NCBI GenBank assembly: GCA_030761205.1
Contig: JAULJL010000015.1
Coordinates: forward strand, 9,491,501-9,555,500
Direction of reading: 5' to 3'
DNA length: 64,000 nt
Source of the DNA: Fremontodendron californicum
Taxonomy: Eukaryota; Streptophyta; Magnoliopsida; Malvales; Malvaceae
In this document: piece after piece, positions 23,771 through 35,400 of the stretch
Numbering within the stretch: the stretch's first letter is position 1
How the letters are laid out: each line of letters opens with the position of its first letter
Notes under the pieces: model-generated
Told to the model about the DNA's origin: nothing
The model's database searches: none
Seen by the model: only the letters and a program-made list of their open reading frames with translations
Position numbers and translations under genes: made by a program

Positions 23771-25150
23771 TTTAAGCTGACTTTATAAATTGTTTATAAC
23801 TTTAAATTGTTATGACAGTTTTTTTTTGCTATTTTATAAAATATTAATTTTTTTTTAATTGTTAATTTTCGTTTTTAGAAATGTTGTCATCGTATATTTA
23901 ACATTTGATTTTCGCGGCATCGCGCGAGTGTCTAATCTAGTTAGATATAAATTAGTTAAGCTTTAATACGATTATATATTTGAAAGGTATAAAAACATTA
24001 ATTTCAAATTCACAAATATCTTTAAGTATTTAAATTCACCACTAAATAAGTATCCAATAAATCCATTAATTTGAAAAATACTCATGAATGTGTTACATTC
24101 ACATATATTTTATTACACAATTTATACTATTTTTTTAAATCCAAATTCATATTTTAAAATTCATATTTTAAAATTCAAATTCTTAAACGCAACCTAAATT
24201 TATTATCAGTGATAATCTATGTTATCCGAATATTTCATTTTTTTTAAACACTCGTATCCAACACCTGTGTCCGACATATTTTCGGACACGAATATGATCT
24301 TTCAAATATATGAAAAAAATCGGATAGTACAAGACTACAAGTGATAATTCAAAAACCTGGGTGATAAAACTGGAATTTGCTTACAAGGGAGCAAAGATTT
24401 ATAACATTTTTACTATTATGCATTAAATTTTCTGATTTTTTTCTTCCCATTATTATTATCACCTAAACGTGATACCAGAATCGACAATTTTATAGTATGT
24501 AAATCATTAAAATATATTACTCTCTTTATATAAATTCCACTTTTCTTTAGCGTAATTAAATTGTTTCCTTTTTTACTTTATTTATACTGCAAAACCTAGC
24601 CTCTATTAAATACGTTACTTGGCCTAAATTGAATAGCATTCCCTTAAACGCAAACCTCTTTGTTTTTTTCTTTCTTTTCCTTCTTTACATTACAAAATCG
24701 AGTGGTTCTTATGTGTTTCAATTCAGCTGACTGCTTTTATTCAGTTGATGTAGCCCTAGCCTACTCAATTGAGGTACTTTTTTTTTATTATTTATTTTGA
24801 GAATGAAAATTTAAATTCGACTTTTTAAAAAAAATAGATGCATCTATCATTGAATTAAATGTTTAATGTGTTGTAAATTATTTTGCATACTCACCATTTT
24901 ATCATTTTATTACAATCTTGAAAATGTGCTTTTATAAATAGGTTTTAATTTATGGATTATTAATGTAAATGAAGTAAATAAATTGAACAGTATAATATAT
25001 TATATATATTTACATATTATTTAACATTTGAGACTGATTAATGAAGGAAAATGTCATTTATATTAATTGGATCACAATTTTTACCATAAAATAAGGCTAA
25101 TAAAAGTGATGAAAGAAATGGTTTTGAGTTAAATAATTGGTTTTTTGGTT
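23771..25150. other. AT-rich sequence upstream of the MIR160 hairpin
   Basis: No coding frame, RNA gene or clear element recognised. If the spliced transcript model is right, this is intron sequence. Confidence 0.4.
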
Positions 25151-25189
25151 TTCACAGGTGGATTGGATGAGTAAAAAAAACCAACGAAA

Positions 25190-25305
25190 CGGTGACGTTC
25201 TGATCTGCCTGGCTCCCTGGATGCCAACTAAGGATGCTGTCAATGAAGATTGGCCCTTCCTAGTTGGCATCAGAGGAGTCAAGCAGGTCCAAAATTACAC
25301 AGATT
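25190..25305 (+). ncRNA. MIR160: MIR160 microRNA precursor hairpin
   Basis: The 5' arm (25206-25226) reads TGCCTGGCTCCCTGGATGCC plus A, differing by one base from the canonical miR160 as I recall it (UGCCUGGCUCCCUGUAUGCC plus A). The 3' arm (about 25266-25287) reads GGCATCAGAGGAGTCAAGCA and pairs with it: TGGCATC against GATGCCA is perfect, then a small internal bulge, then GGAGTCAAGCA against TGCCTGGCTCC with a G-U pair and one mismatch. The arms continue inward as GATGCCAACTA / TAGTTGGCATC, closing a loop of about 30 bases. miR160 guides cleavage of ARF10/16/17-type auxin response factor mRNAs, which is family knowledge. The weak open frames on both strands here are explained by the hairpin. 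An acceptor-like TTTCACAG lies 49 bases upstream of the mature sequence. Confidence 0.9.
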
Positions 25306-25339
25306 TGCACATCATTTTCAGATACTTGTACCCTTAATT

Positions 25340-25987
25340 GCACATGCATTTCTTGTTTGTAAATTTTCTGTGGATATATAAATATATAAATATATATTAG
25401 TTTTTTTTTTATGCAGAATATGTGTTTTTGTTTTATTTTTATTACAAAAAAGATCGTAATCTGAAAATAAAAAATCTGAAATTTGAATTTAAATTTATTA
25501 AATTTTATCTCTTAAATACGATTGTATGAATTAATTAACTTAAGCATGGAATGTCAATATGTTTTTTTTGTTGGAAAGCCTCCCAATCCACTTGAGTTGC
25601 AAGTTGATCTGGGCTAGGGCAAAACCTGCCCGAAAGTAGCTCAATTAATTAAAGCCCATACGACATAAAATATTATATTGTACTTAGTTTAGTCTAATTC
25701 AAATTTTATCAAATTCAACTTAAGCACACCCATTATATAGGTGAAAATGGAAAGAAAAAAAAAAAGTGAATTGAAAAAATTATTTGATGATGTAAGATGT
25801 GTGAACAGTTTTTAAAAAATGTTATTTATGATTTCATATGTGTGATATTTTTTTTTTTTTTAAGTAAAAATGTTAATTTTGTTTTTACTTAATTTCATCA
25901 ATTAAATTGATGTTTAGATAATTTGTATCATTAACTTAGTTAACCTTTTAATATAGTACGATATGGATATATAAGATACTGTTAAAT
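25340..25987. other. AT-rich sequence 3' of MIR160
   Basis: No gene recognised. Around 25560-25700 a short block contains AAGCCTCCCAATCCACTTGA and GGGCTAGGGCAAAACC, probably another eroded short repeat. Confidence 0.4.
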
Positions 25988-26226
25988 TAGAGGTGTCCAT
26001 GCATGGATTCGAACCTCTCTTTTAGTCAAACTCGAGCTTGGCTCGTCTTGCCTATTTAACTATTATTTTATTCATTAAAATATATATTTTAAATATATTT
26101 AAAAATTTATTATAAATAAAAATATTATTTACTAATAAAATAATTTAATTGAATTGAACTCGAACCCAGCTTGAACCAAATTGGGCCCGCGAACTGAGCA
26201 TGGCCCTTGTTCGTCATACACCTCTA
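25988..26226. repeat. MITE-like element with TAGAGGTGT ends
   Basis: Starts TAGAGGTGTCCATGCATGGA and ends CATACACCTCTA, giving a short perfect terminal inverted repeat TAGAGGTGT. The interior has ACTCGAGCTTGGCTCG and CTCGAACCCAGCTTG-type sequence, as in the hAT-like element at 47497. No clear 8-bp duplication is seen. Confidence 0.5.
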
Positions 26227-26780
26227 CTCTAGTACTAATCATGAGTGCACGATTTTTCATTTTTGTGAGGCATTCCATATATTTTGTCTTGATTTGGAGA
26301 TTAACTAACCAATTTATCAAGATTTTTTCGAAAGAAAAAAAAAAGGTTCAATTGATTGAATATTATAAAAGCCAAAGTAAACAATTTAAGGAAAAAAAGT
26401 TTATTGATATTTTTTACATTAAAAATTAATTTTTAATAATTAATATTGGTGTTTAATGATATTTAATAATAAAAGTTTAAAACATCATAAAATGTTAATA
26501 CACCTAGAGATGTTAATGCATCAAAAAAAGTTGGATCAAACACTATTAATACTTTCAAAGCCTTGTCCAAAATCCAGTTCAATCCATCCATTCATCTTGA
26601 TTAAGTATGTTTATTATTTAAAATAATATTAAAATATAAAACCATATTTTAAAATTAAAATTTAAATATTTTATAAATAAAATAATAATTTAAAAGTCTC
26701 TATTTAAGGTCTGACTCGGTTCGAAGCCGATTTGAATTGAGTTCGACCACAAGCTTGACAGAGAACTTACACATGAATAG
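26227..26780. other. AT-rich spacer before Mutator-like element 1
   Basis: No gene seen. From about 26505 (TAGAGATGTTAATGC) to 26765 there may be another eroded short inverted-repeat element, with GACTCGGTTCGAAGCCG inside. Its right end is cut by or adjacent to Mutator-like element 1. Confidence 0.35.
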
Positions 26781-26790
26781 GTTTAAATAC

Positions 26791-26885
26791 GTTTTTTTTT
26801 ATTCAAATATAGCAAAAAAAATACCAAAATACCGTTGATTTTGGATTAATTCCCAAAATTCCTTTTTTTTCTAACTGGGAAATCG
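26791..26885 (+). repeat. Left terminal inverted repeat, element 1
   Basis: Pairs with 31425-31518. Conserved blocks in order are a T-run, ATTCAAATATAGC, AAAAATACCAAAATAC, GGATTAATT, and CTAACTGGGAAATCGCCATC. Several mismatches show some age despite the perfect target duplication. Confidence 0.85.
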
Positions 26886-27111
26886 CCATCCCCCATGGCG
26901 ATTTCTCAGTGTAAAAATTTGAAATTTGGCAAAAAAATACCAAGGGAAATCGCCATGGGGGTGGCGATTTCCCTTGGTGTTTTTTGCAAAATTTGCAAAT
27001 TATACCAAGGGAAATCGCCACCCCCCATGGCGATTTCTCTTGGTATAATTTGCAAAATTTGCAAATTTCATCAAGGGAAATCACCATGGGGGGTGGCGAT
27101 TTCCCTTGATG
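26875..27111. repeat. Left subterminal array of four palindromes, element 1
   Basis: Four palindromes of 34-46 bp at 26875-26908, 26939-26978, 27001-27046 and 27069-27111, each with the core GGGAAATCGCCA ... TGGCGATTTCCC around a GC-rich centre (CCCC or GGGG). They are separated by about 25-30 bp linkers of the type TTTGCAAAATTTGCAAATT. They could be transposase-binding sites or form hairpin RNA; both are inferences. Confidence 0.85.
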
Positions 27112-27372
27112 ATTTTTTTTTTTGTTTTTTTTACTTAAATTAAAAAACAAATTTTATTTTTATTTTTAAATTTGTAAGTTTTGTTTTTTAATTTTAAAAA
27201 TTATAAATTAAATTAATTTTTTTATAATTTAAAAAAAAAAAAGAAATTTCGTAAGGTATATTTTATTATTTAAAATTTATGAAATTTTTTTTGTAAATTT
27301 TGTTATAAACAAAAAACAAATTACATAAAAACAAAAAACAAAAAACAAAAAACAAATTAAAATTAAAATTTT

Positions 27373-27408
27373 TTTGAAGGCAACGGTCAAATGACCGTTG
27401 CCTTCAAA
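27373..27408 (+). promoter_or_regulatory. Near-perfect 17-bp hairpin upstream of the PMD gene
   Basis: TTTGAAGGCAACGGTCA is followed by AA and then its exact reverse complement. It lies about 55 bp upstream of the TATA box. Element 2 keeps only the first arm (GAAGGCAACGATCAAG at about 54956). Its role is unknown; it could be an operator-like site or an inverted duplication. Confidence 0.7.
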
Positions 27409-27462
27409 TCCCTCCCTCCCTCCTTCCCTCCCCCCCACCCCCACACACACACTTCACTATTC

Positions 27463-27469
27463 TATAAAT
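27463..27469 (+). promoter_or_regulatory. TATA box of the PMD gene
   Basis: TATAAAT in TCTATAAATACCACTTCATT, about 100 bases before the ATG at 27569. It is preceded by a C-rich CTCCCTCCC tract. Element 2 has the same TTCTATAAATAAAACC arrangement at about 54991. Confidence 0.7.
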
Positions 27470-27568
27470 ACCACTTCATTTTCCATTCTTCTTTCAACAA
27501 TTAAATTTCTTTCTACCAACAAAATTATTTTCTACAACAATTTATTTTTTCTACAACAATATTTAGAA

Positions 27569-30296
27569 ATGGCTTCATCATCACTATTGAGGTTGCAAGA
27601 AAATAACATATCGGAGGTTATATTTAAAGAGGTAAGTAAATTGTTATGATATTATTTGTATTACATTATCAATTTTTAGTTATTTTTTATTGATTAGAAT
27701 TTTGTAAATTTATAGTTTTATTGTTTTATAATTTTTATATTTTTAATGTTATAGTGCTTATTATAGTTTTATCATTTATTAATTAGTATTGTTTTTTGAT
27801 TTCATAGTTATATAATTGTTTATTTTTTATATTGTTTAATTTTTTATTTTTATAGTTATTTAATTTGTTAATTATTGTTGTTTTTTCATTTTATAGTTTT
27901 ATAAAATTTTAATTATTATATTATAATGGTTTTTTTATTATTATATAGAATAATAATTTTGTAATTATTACTGTTTTTTTATTTTATAGTTTTATATAAT
28001 TATAAATTTTATATTATATTATTTTGTATTATTATAGTTTTATAATTGTTTAATTATTATTATTTTTTTCATTTTATAGTTTTATATAATTTTAAATTTT
28101 AAATTTTATATTATATTATATTATATTATTATTGTTTTATAATTTTGTAATTATTATTGTCTTTTAATTTTAATTTTATAGTTATTTATTTATTATATAA
28201 TTGAATTATTTAATGATTATATAAAAAAATTTAAATTTTTTATTATTATTGTTTTGTTGTTTTATAGTTTTATAATTTTATTTATTAAGTTTTAATTGTT
28301 ATAGTTTTATAATATATTAATTTTTATTATTATAACAGGAAACTCGTCGCGTGCTACGTTCGAGGAAATTTACATTGGAAGATCCGTATCCATCTATTAT
28401 CGAGCACTTAAGAAGAGCCGGATTTTATCACGCAACTCAAATTCGACGATTTTTGATACAACCCGACTTAATCAATGCGTTGATCGAACGATGGAGACCT
28501 GAGACGCACACTTTTCATTTTCCATTTGGTGAATGCACGGTAACTCTCGAAGATGTTGCGCTGCAACTTGGACTTCCGATCCATGGCGATGCAGTTACAG
28601 GCGGAAGCTTGCTAGATTGGAATGAAGTGTGTCAAAATCTTTTGGGCTCGGTACCTCCAGATGAGTATGTATCTGGCTCAATGGTGAGACTAAATTGGTT
28701 GAAATCGTTTCAAAATCTTCCATTACATGGAACTGAACAACAACAATATGCTGCTAGAGCATATATTTTACGTTTGATTGGAGGATTACTGATGCCTGAC
28801 AAATCGAGCAGTCGGGTACATTTAATGTATCTTCCATTACTACGTGATTTAGAGGATGCGGCAAATTATATTTGGGGTTCTGCGTGTTTGGCGGTTTTGT
28901 ATAGAGAACTTTGCCGAGCTACAGTTCCAAAAAGCCATGACATAGGTGGATGTTTAGTGCTTCTACAATCATGGGCTTGGCATCGGCTACCATTTCTTGC
29001 TCCGCGCGTGGATATTTCGGCTGTATACCCCTTTGCAAGCAGGTAATAATCTTTACTATTTTATTCATTTTGTACGAACTTGTATTTTTATAGGTCATTA
29101 AGATATTATATGCATTTTAATAGGTGGAGTAGGAGTAGGAGTAGAGATTTTACAGAGACTCCGAGCGACCTTGCAAGTATAAGAGTACGACTAGATCGAG
29201 TAGGATATGATAAGGTAAATATTTCAATTGTTACATTGAAGTTTTTTTTATTTATTTAATCTATATGAAACTAATAATTTGTAATAGTTATTCGCAGTTT
29301 CTGTGGATGCCATATTCCTCAAGTGAAATTATGGCATGCCTCCCATCGGATGCCTACAATAATTGTAATATATGGAAATCAAACACAATATTGATATGCT
29401 TTTCATATGTAGAGTGGCACCAAACTGACAGGGTGTTGCGACAATTTGGGATGCAACAACCAATTCCTGCAGCCCCGGTGAACCTTGATAAGCTTCACAA
29501 GATCGACATGCGTAGTCGTCATGAGGAATTCTGGCCTGCGAAGCATGAACATTGGATCCATTGGTGGAATATACGTTTTCAACGAATTCCGACAGGTTAC
29601 CCGATTGTTGGTAATAATTTCAACCCATCTGATGACTACATAGGATGGTATAAAAATGAAGGTCGACCTTTCGTTTGTCCACCGTCGATGTATGAGGATG
29701 TTAGGAGTATGCCATTTACCGGACAAACTTCAGCTCCAGTCCCTCCTACACAGGATATGGATGCTCCTAGACCTCGCCGACAACGTGGGCGAACGCGTCA
29801 ACCGACCTCATCGGAGTTCACAGCACCGAAGATGTCATTTAATCATCCTGAACCTGAACGGGATCATGGAGTACCATCCAGTCATCGTTATTCCGTAAGT
29901 CACCCCGGATATGACGTTGATGAGTGTTACCGACCATCACCGCCAAGAACGAGGTTAGATGACCAGCTCCCCATCCTAAGTCCAAGTTCAGCATATCTAA
30001 CATCAATGTATCAGTTTGGAACCCCTTCGTCAGCATTTGATGGTACATCATTTATGGGTGCATCTAGTAGTCATGTTCCCGTTATGGGTGAACTAGGTGT
30101 TGACTCATCCAGCAGTGGGTTTCAAATTTTTGATACGGAAGAAATGACTGATGACATACAAATGGAACCAGTGGTGGTTATAGCAGGAGGTCGTGGTCGA
30201 CCGCAAATACGTGCCACTGACGAGGTTGAACGACGGGTGCAACCACCACTCACTAGAAGAGCTCGACACTGTTGCTCTACACCACGCAATAATTAG
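27569..30296 (+). CDS. Plant mobile domain (MAIN-like) protein, intact four-exon gene
   Basis: Exons 27569-27631, 28339-29042, 29124-29214 and 29298-30296 join in frame (63+704+91+999 nt) to about 618 codons. All introns are GT-AG. Exon 1 encodes MASSSLLRLQENNISEVIFK. Exon 2 carries the PMD start (HLRRAGFYHATQIRRFLIQP, DLINALIERWRPETHTFHFP) and the hallmark GECTVTLEDVALQLGLPIHG. Later parts include GGLLMPDKSSSRVHLMYLPL, exon 3 with RWSRSRSRDFTETPSDLASI, and exon 4 with MPYSSSEIMACLPSDAYNNC and a Pro/Ser-rich, low-complexity C-terminal third. PMD proteins (MAIN, MAIL1 and transposon-borne relatives) are nuclear; the host members act in transposon silencing and gene expression. The transposon-borne version has no established role that I can state. 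No in-frame stop was seen, so it may be expressed. Confidence 0.88.
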
Positions 30297-30299
30297 AAT

Positions 30300-31320
30300 A
30301 AATGTACTTTTATCAATATAACGAGAATAATGTGTTTCAAATTTCTAATATATAAATTTATATGTTTTGCATTTCATGTTATTTATTTTAAATTTGTTGG
30401 GAAATTAATTGTTATATTTTATTTTAATTTATATCTTAATGTTGTTATTTAATTTATATCTTAATGTTGTTATTTAATTTAAAAAATTGTAAAAAAATAT
30501 ATAATTGAGTTATATTTTTATAATTTGTTTTTCATTTTAAATAAAATAATAATCCAAATTACATGATAAGTTGATTTTTTTTTTTTTCATTTTAATTTAA
30601 TTTTCTTTTTTAAATTTTAATAAGAAATAAAATTTTATTTTTATAAAATTTTAATCATAAATTAAATTAAAATTATTTTATCAAATATCCAGTTTTAAAC
30701 TGTAAAAATTTTATTTTTTTTTTATCTTTTGATTACCAAATTATCATTTTAATTGTAAAAATTAAAAATTTTTATCATATTAAAATTATAATAAAATATA
30801 ACTTTTAATTTTAAAATTATACCAACAATCTATACTATTATTAAAAACAATGATTAAATTGATGTCACGAGTTAATCGAATATCAACTTAATAAAAAAAA
30901 ATCAAATTAAAAAAATTATTTTACGATACCAACTTAAAAATAACTTCTTTATTTAAAAAAGTTACTCGATAAATTTCTTTAAAAAAAAATTTATTTACAT
31001 TTTACATCATTAAATTATTTTTGATATAAATTAAATTTTGCTTTTTATAATATTACAAAATTATAAGAAATACAATTTTTGATATAAAAATTTAATAAGA
31101 AATATAATCTTCTCTTTTAAATTTTAATAAGAAATATATTTTTAGTTTTTATAAAATTTTAATAATAAATTAAATTACATTTTTAATATATATTTTAAAA
31201 AAATAAATAACCAAACCTAAATATATTTTAATTTAATTTATAATTTTTAAAATTAAAAAACAAAACTTACAAATTTAAAAATAAAAATAAAATTTGTTTT
31301 TTAATTTAAGTAAAAAAAAA
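30300..31320. other. AT-rich tail of element 1
   Basis: Very AT-rich with A/T homopolymers and AATTTTAATAAGAAAT-type repeats like those at 61370-62100 in element 2. It has no transposase similarity, unlike the same relative position in element 2. Confidence 0.6.
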
Positions 31321-31325
31321 ATCAT

Positions 31326-31427
31326 CAAGGGAAATCGCCACCCCCCATGGCGATTTCCCTTGGTGTTTTTTGCCAAAATGCAAATTTTTACACTGGGAAA
31401 TCGCCATGGGGGATGGCGATTTCCCAG
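31326..31427. repeat. Right subterminal palindromes, element 1
   Basis: Two palindromes (31326-31362 and 31393-31427) of the same family as the left array, with CAAGGGAAATCGCCACC and CTGGGAAATCGCCATGG arms. The outer one overlaps the terminal inverted repeat, as on the left side. Confidence 0.85.
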
Positions 31428-31518
31428 CTAGAAAAAAATAGGCGGATTTTGGAAATTAATCCGAAAATAAACAGTATTTTGGTATTTTTTTGTGTGGCTA
31501 TATTTGAATAAAAAAACC
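31425..31518 (-). repeat. Right terminal inverted repeat, element 1
   Basis: Inverse of 26791-26885. It differs by CACACAAAAAA in place of the left A-run and a few substitutions. It ends AATAAAAAAACC before the GTTTAAATAC duplication. Confidence 0.85.
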
Positions 31519-31929
31519 GTTTAAATACACCCTTCCAAGCAGAATGTCAAGTTGTCTATCTTTATTTTAGGGTTATCTCAAATGTTGTTCACTATTTTTC
31601 TATATTTCATTAATTTTTTAATTTATTTTTTGGTATATATGTTTATTAATTTATTGATGTTAAAAATATATAATTTAGAAATTTTACTAAAAAATTTAAG
31701 AATAATATCAAAAACATTAAAAGAATGATAAATGAGAGGGACCCAAATGGCGACTGCCGAGTATGAGACTTTTCGGCTTTTCCCTTCTTCAATTCCGTCT
31801 TATAAATAGTGGTTCGTTTTTAGAGTTTAGACTTAAACTCATTTTATTTTGAATTACTTTTTTTCCCCGAAATTATTAGAAATGAAAAATAAATTTCTTC
31901 AAAAAAAAAAGAAAGCAAAACTTGATATC

Positions 31930-32231
31930 TGTTATAAATAAAATAAAAAGAGTAAATAATGAGAGATAAGATAAAGAAAATATGAATTTTCAAAATCTAG
32001 TTCTTCAAGAACTAGCTATGTCACCAAACCTTTTTCTATTCTTTTTTCTTGGATACAAACTCATCCTTATATAGAACTCCAAGAATCATTAAGGAGAGGA
32101 GAATACATTTCTCAATACAATGTAACATAATTATTATGTACATAATATTTAATCTAATTCATTCACCATATGCATTCATCCTAATCTAGTCATCCACCAA
32201 ATACATTCATATACCTCATGCATGTATAACA
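31930..32231 (-). repeat. 3' LTR of copia A
   Basis: 302 bp, TGTTATAAATA ... GCATGTATAACA. The ends form the short inverted repeat TGTTATA/TATAACA. Confidence 0.85.
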
Positions 32232-32484
32232 CTTCCCCTTGGATGACTATTCACTATGAATATGCCTCGTTAAAACCTTGCTAAGAAAAACTCAGTGGGA
32301 GAAAAACTTAGCGAAGGAAAAAGAGTAGAATATTTATAAGAAACTTACTTCTCCTAAAAAATAAAATCAATTATTTAATGTCCTTAAGCCGGCACATTCC
32401 AATGTTATGTACATGCTTTTTGAAAATTGAAGTTGACAATGTCTTTGTGAATAGATCTGTTGGGTTGCCACTTGAGCGAATTTT

Positions 32485-35400
32485 TCAAATATCAACATCA
32501 CCTTTCTTCAAGAGTTTATGTGTGTAAAAGAACTTTGGTGAAATATGTTTAGTTCTATCACCTTTTATGTAGCCACCTTTGATTTGTATAATGCATGCTG
32601 CATTATCCTCGTGCAATATAGTTAGTTTGTCATTTTCCACGAACAATCCACATGCTCTTTTAAGACGTTGAATCATAGTTCTTAACCACGCGTATTCGTG
32701 ACTTGCTTCATGAATAACCAATATTTCTGAATGGTTTGATGAGTTAGCAATGTTTGTTTGTTTAACAGACCACCATGAGATAATAGTATCACCACATGTA
32801 ACCTGTTTATGATCGAGCTTTGTAAGGATCAGAAAGATATTCAGCATCAGCGTATCCCATTAATTCTGATTTTACTTCATTTGGGTAAAACAAACCCATA
32901 CCAGTCGTGCCACGGAGATAACGAAAAATGTGTTTCACTTCATTCCAATGTCTTCGTGTTGGTGTAGAACTAAATCTTGCAAGTAAATTTACTCAAAAGT
33001 TATGTCTGGTCTAGTGCAATTTACCAGATACATATGTGCTCTTATTGCACTAAGATATGGTATTTCAAGACCAAGAATTTCTTCATCATCTTCTCATAGA
33101 CGAAAAAGATCTCTTTTTACATCAAGTAGCGAACATCCATTTGAGAGCTTAATGGGTAAGATTTATCCATATGAAATTGTTTCAAAATCTTTTCTATATA
33201 AGATGATTGATGAATAAGAATCCAATTTCTCAAATGTTCAACTTGAAATCCAAGACAAAATTTTGTCTTACTAAGATCTTTCATTTCAAAATCCTTCTTT
33301 ATGTAGTAATTAGTTTTTGAAATCTCTTCTGGAGTCCCTACTATGTTTAAGTCATAAACTGCGACTATAGCAAATCCAGAATTTATTTTCTTGATGAAAA
33401 CGCAAGGACAAATGACATTATTTTCATATCCATTTTCCAATAAATATTCATTTAGACGATTATACCACATACGTCCAGACTACTTTAATCCATACAAGGA
33501 TCTTTGTAGTTTAACAGAGTACATTTGCCGAAGCTTTGAATTATATGCTTCAGGCATCTTAAATCCTTCAGGGATTTTCATGTAAATGTCATTAACTAAT
33601 GACCCATATAAGTAATTTGTCACTATGTTCATTAGACGTATGTCAAGTCCTTCAGAGACTACCAAATTAAAAAAAATCTAAAAGTAATTGCATCCATAAC
33701 AGGAGATCAATATGTCTCTTTATAATCTACACCAGGTTTTTGTGAAAAACCTTGTGCTACAAGTCGTGCCTTGTATCTCACAATTTCATTTAACTCATTT
33801 CTTTTACGTACAAAGATCCATTTATACTCAACTGGTTTGATATCTTCAGGTGTCTGGACTACTAGTCCAAATACTTTACATTTGGTTAATGAGTCTAGCT
33901 CAGCCTTTATTGATTCTTTTCATTTTGGCCAATCAATATTAAAAGCAATTGTATATGCAAACACATTATAACAACAACTTCATTTCTTCCCCACATATTT
34001 CCAGAGTTTAATGAGATCTCATAATTTATTGGTATCAGAACCACTTCTGGGGTTATTTGTCTAGAAATATGAGGTTGTTGATCTAAATTATTTTTGACAT
34101 CTTCTGGAGTGTCATTTTCAAGTGATTTTATTTCCTTTTTCATTCAAGGAACAGAAACTTTTGCACCAAAAGGTCTACCACGCTTCTTGCGTATTTTAGA
34201 TTCATTGGCTGCATACCCACATGATGTCCTGCAGGGACAATTAAACGTGTAGGAATATTCATAGCCGGTACATGTGATTTAGTGACCTTTTGGGTGTCTG
34301 TAAAAATATCTGGCAATTATTTTACAGCATTCTGCAAATGAAATCTTCTTTGAACTTCAAGTTCACATTCATTTCTGCGTGTATCAAGATTGGACAATGT
34401 TGGTGTATACCAACTAAATTCTTGTGCTTTAGATCCTTTAACTTTTTCTTCCCCTAATGATGGAAAAACTGATTCATCAAATTGATAATCTAGAAATCTT
34501 GCTCTAAAAAGATCACATGTTAAAGGTTTATGATATCTAATGATAGATGCAGAGTCAAAACCAACATAAATTCTAATGATAGTGCAATAGGGACATATAC
34601 AGAAACTCTAAGATACAACATGTCATATGCAGCATGTACTATAGCATGTCCCCGAACAGATACAAGAAGTTTTGATCTCATAAGCATAGGTCTAGCAATA
34701 AATTGTAAACGTTTAATGAAAGATTCTGCTAAACTATTTCGAGTATGAACATGTACAAGGGAATGTTCAATATTAATTCCAACAGACATGCAATAATCAT
34801 AAAATGTTTTTGAAGTAAACTCACCTGCTTTACAAAACGAACTGTCTTAATAGAACGATCACGAAAACTTGATCTTAACTTTATAATTTGAGCAAGAAAT
34901 TTAGCAAAAGCAATATTACGAGTTGAAAGCAGACAAACATGTGACTATCATGAGGAAGCATCAATTAAACCATGAAATACCGAAATAGTCAGCAAGATGG
35001 ATGAATTAGACCACAAATATATTCTTGTATTCTTTTGTACAAAAATGGAAGACTCAGAAGATAATTTAGATGCAGAAGGTCTAACAATTAATTTACCTTG
35101 AGCACAAGAAAAACAAAAATAATCATCATGCAAAAGGATTTTCTGATCCTTTAATGGGTGTTCATATGTATGATACGTTGCATCATAGTTGAACCTGGAC
35201 GGCCAAGACGATCATGCCAAAGTATAAAAGTTTTAGGATCTGAGCACTTTCGGTGCATAAAATTTGATTCAACCATCCTTAATAAGCCATATGAGAAACT
35301 CGAAAGTTTTTCTAATATGAACTTCTAAGTTCGAAAGTGTAGAGGTAATATAAACATATTCCATTTCTCTCTCATTTTTGTTTCAACATGATACCTATTG

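Larger units (their letters stand above)
26791..31518 (+). mobile_element. Mutator-like element 1 carrying an intact PMD gene, no transposase
   Basis: The ends are terminal inverted repeats: the left reads GTTTTTTTTTATTCAAATAT and the right, reversed, GGTTTTTTTATTCAAATATA. Both continue through ACCAAAATAC and GGATTAATT to a GGGAAATCGCCA palindrome, about 95 bp or more. It is flanked by a perfect 10-bp target duplication, GTTTAAATAC (26781-26790 and 31519-31528). Mutator-superfamily insertions make 8-11 bp duplications. The only gene is the PMD gene (27569-30296). The 1 kb after it (30300-31320) is AT-rich and has no transposase remnant. It belongs to the same family as the element at 54685-62475, which does carry transposase sequence, so this is a non-autonomous derivative that keeps its second gene. 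Confidence 0.9.

Noticed and set aside
25097..25337. Protein-coding frames on both strands around 25200
   Set aside because: Both are explained by the miR160 hairpin, whose two arms are complementary. No protein family is matched.
26803..27150. Open frames of 80-115 codons on both strands at the left end of element 1
   Set aside because: They are translations of the palindrome array, repeating the same peptide on both strands.
29403..29726. Minus-strand open frame within PMD exon 4
   Set aside because: It is antisense to the PMD coding exon, which has consistent splice phases and family motifs.
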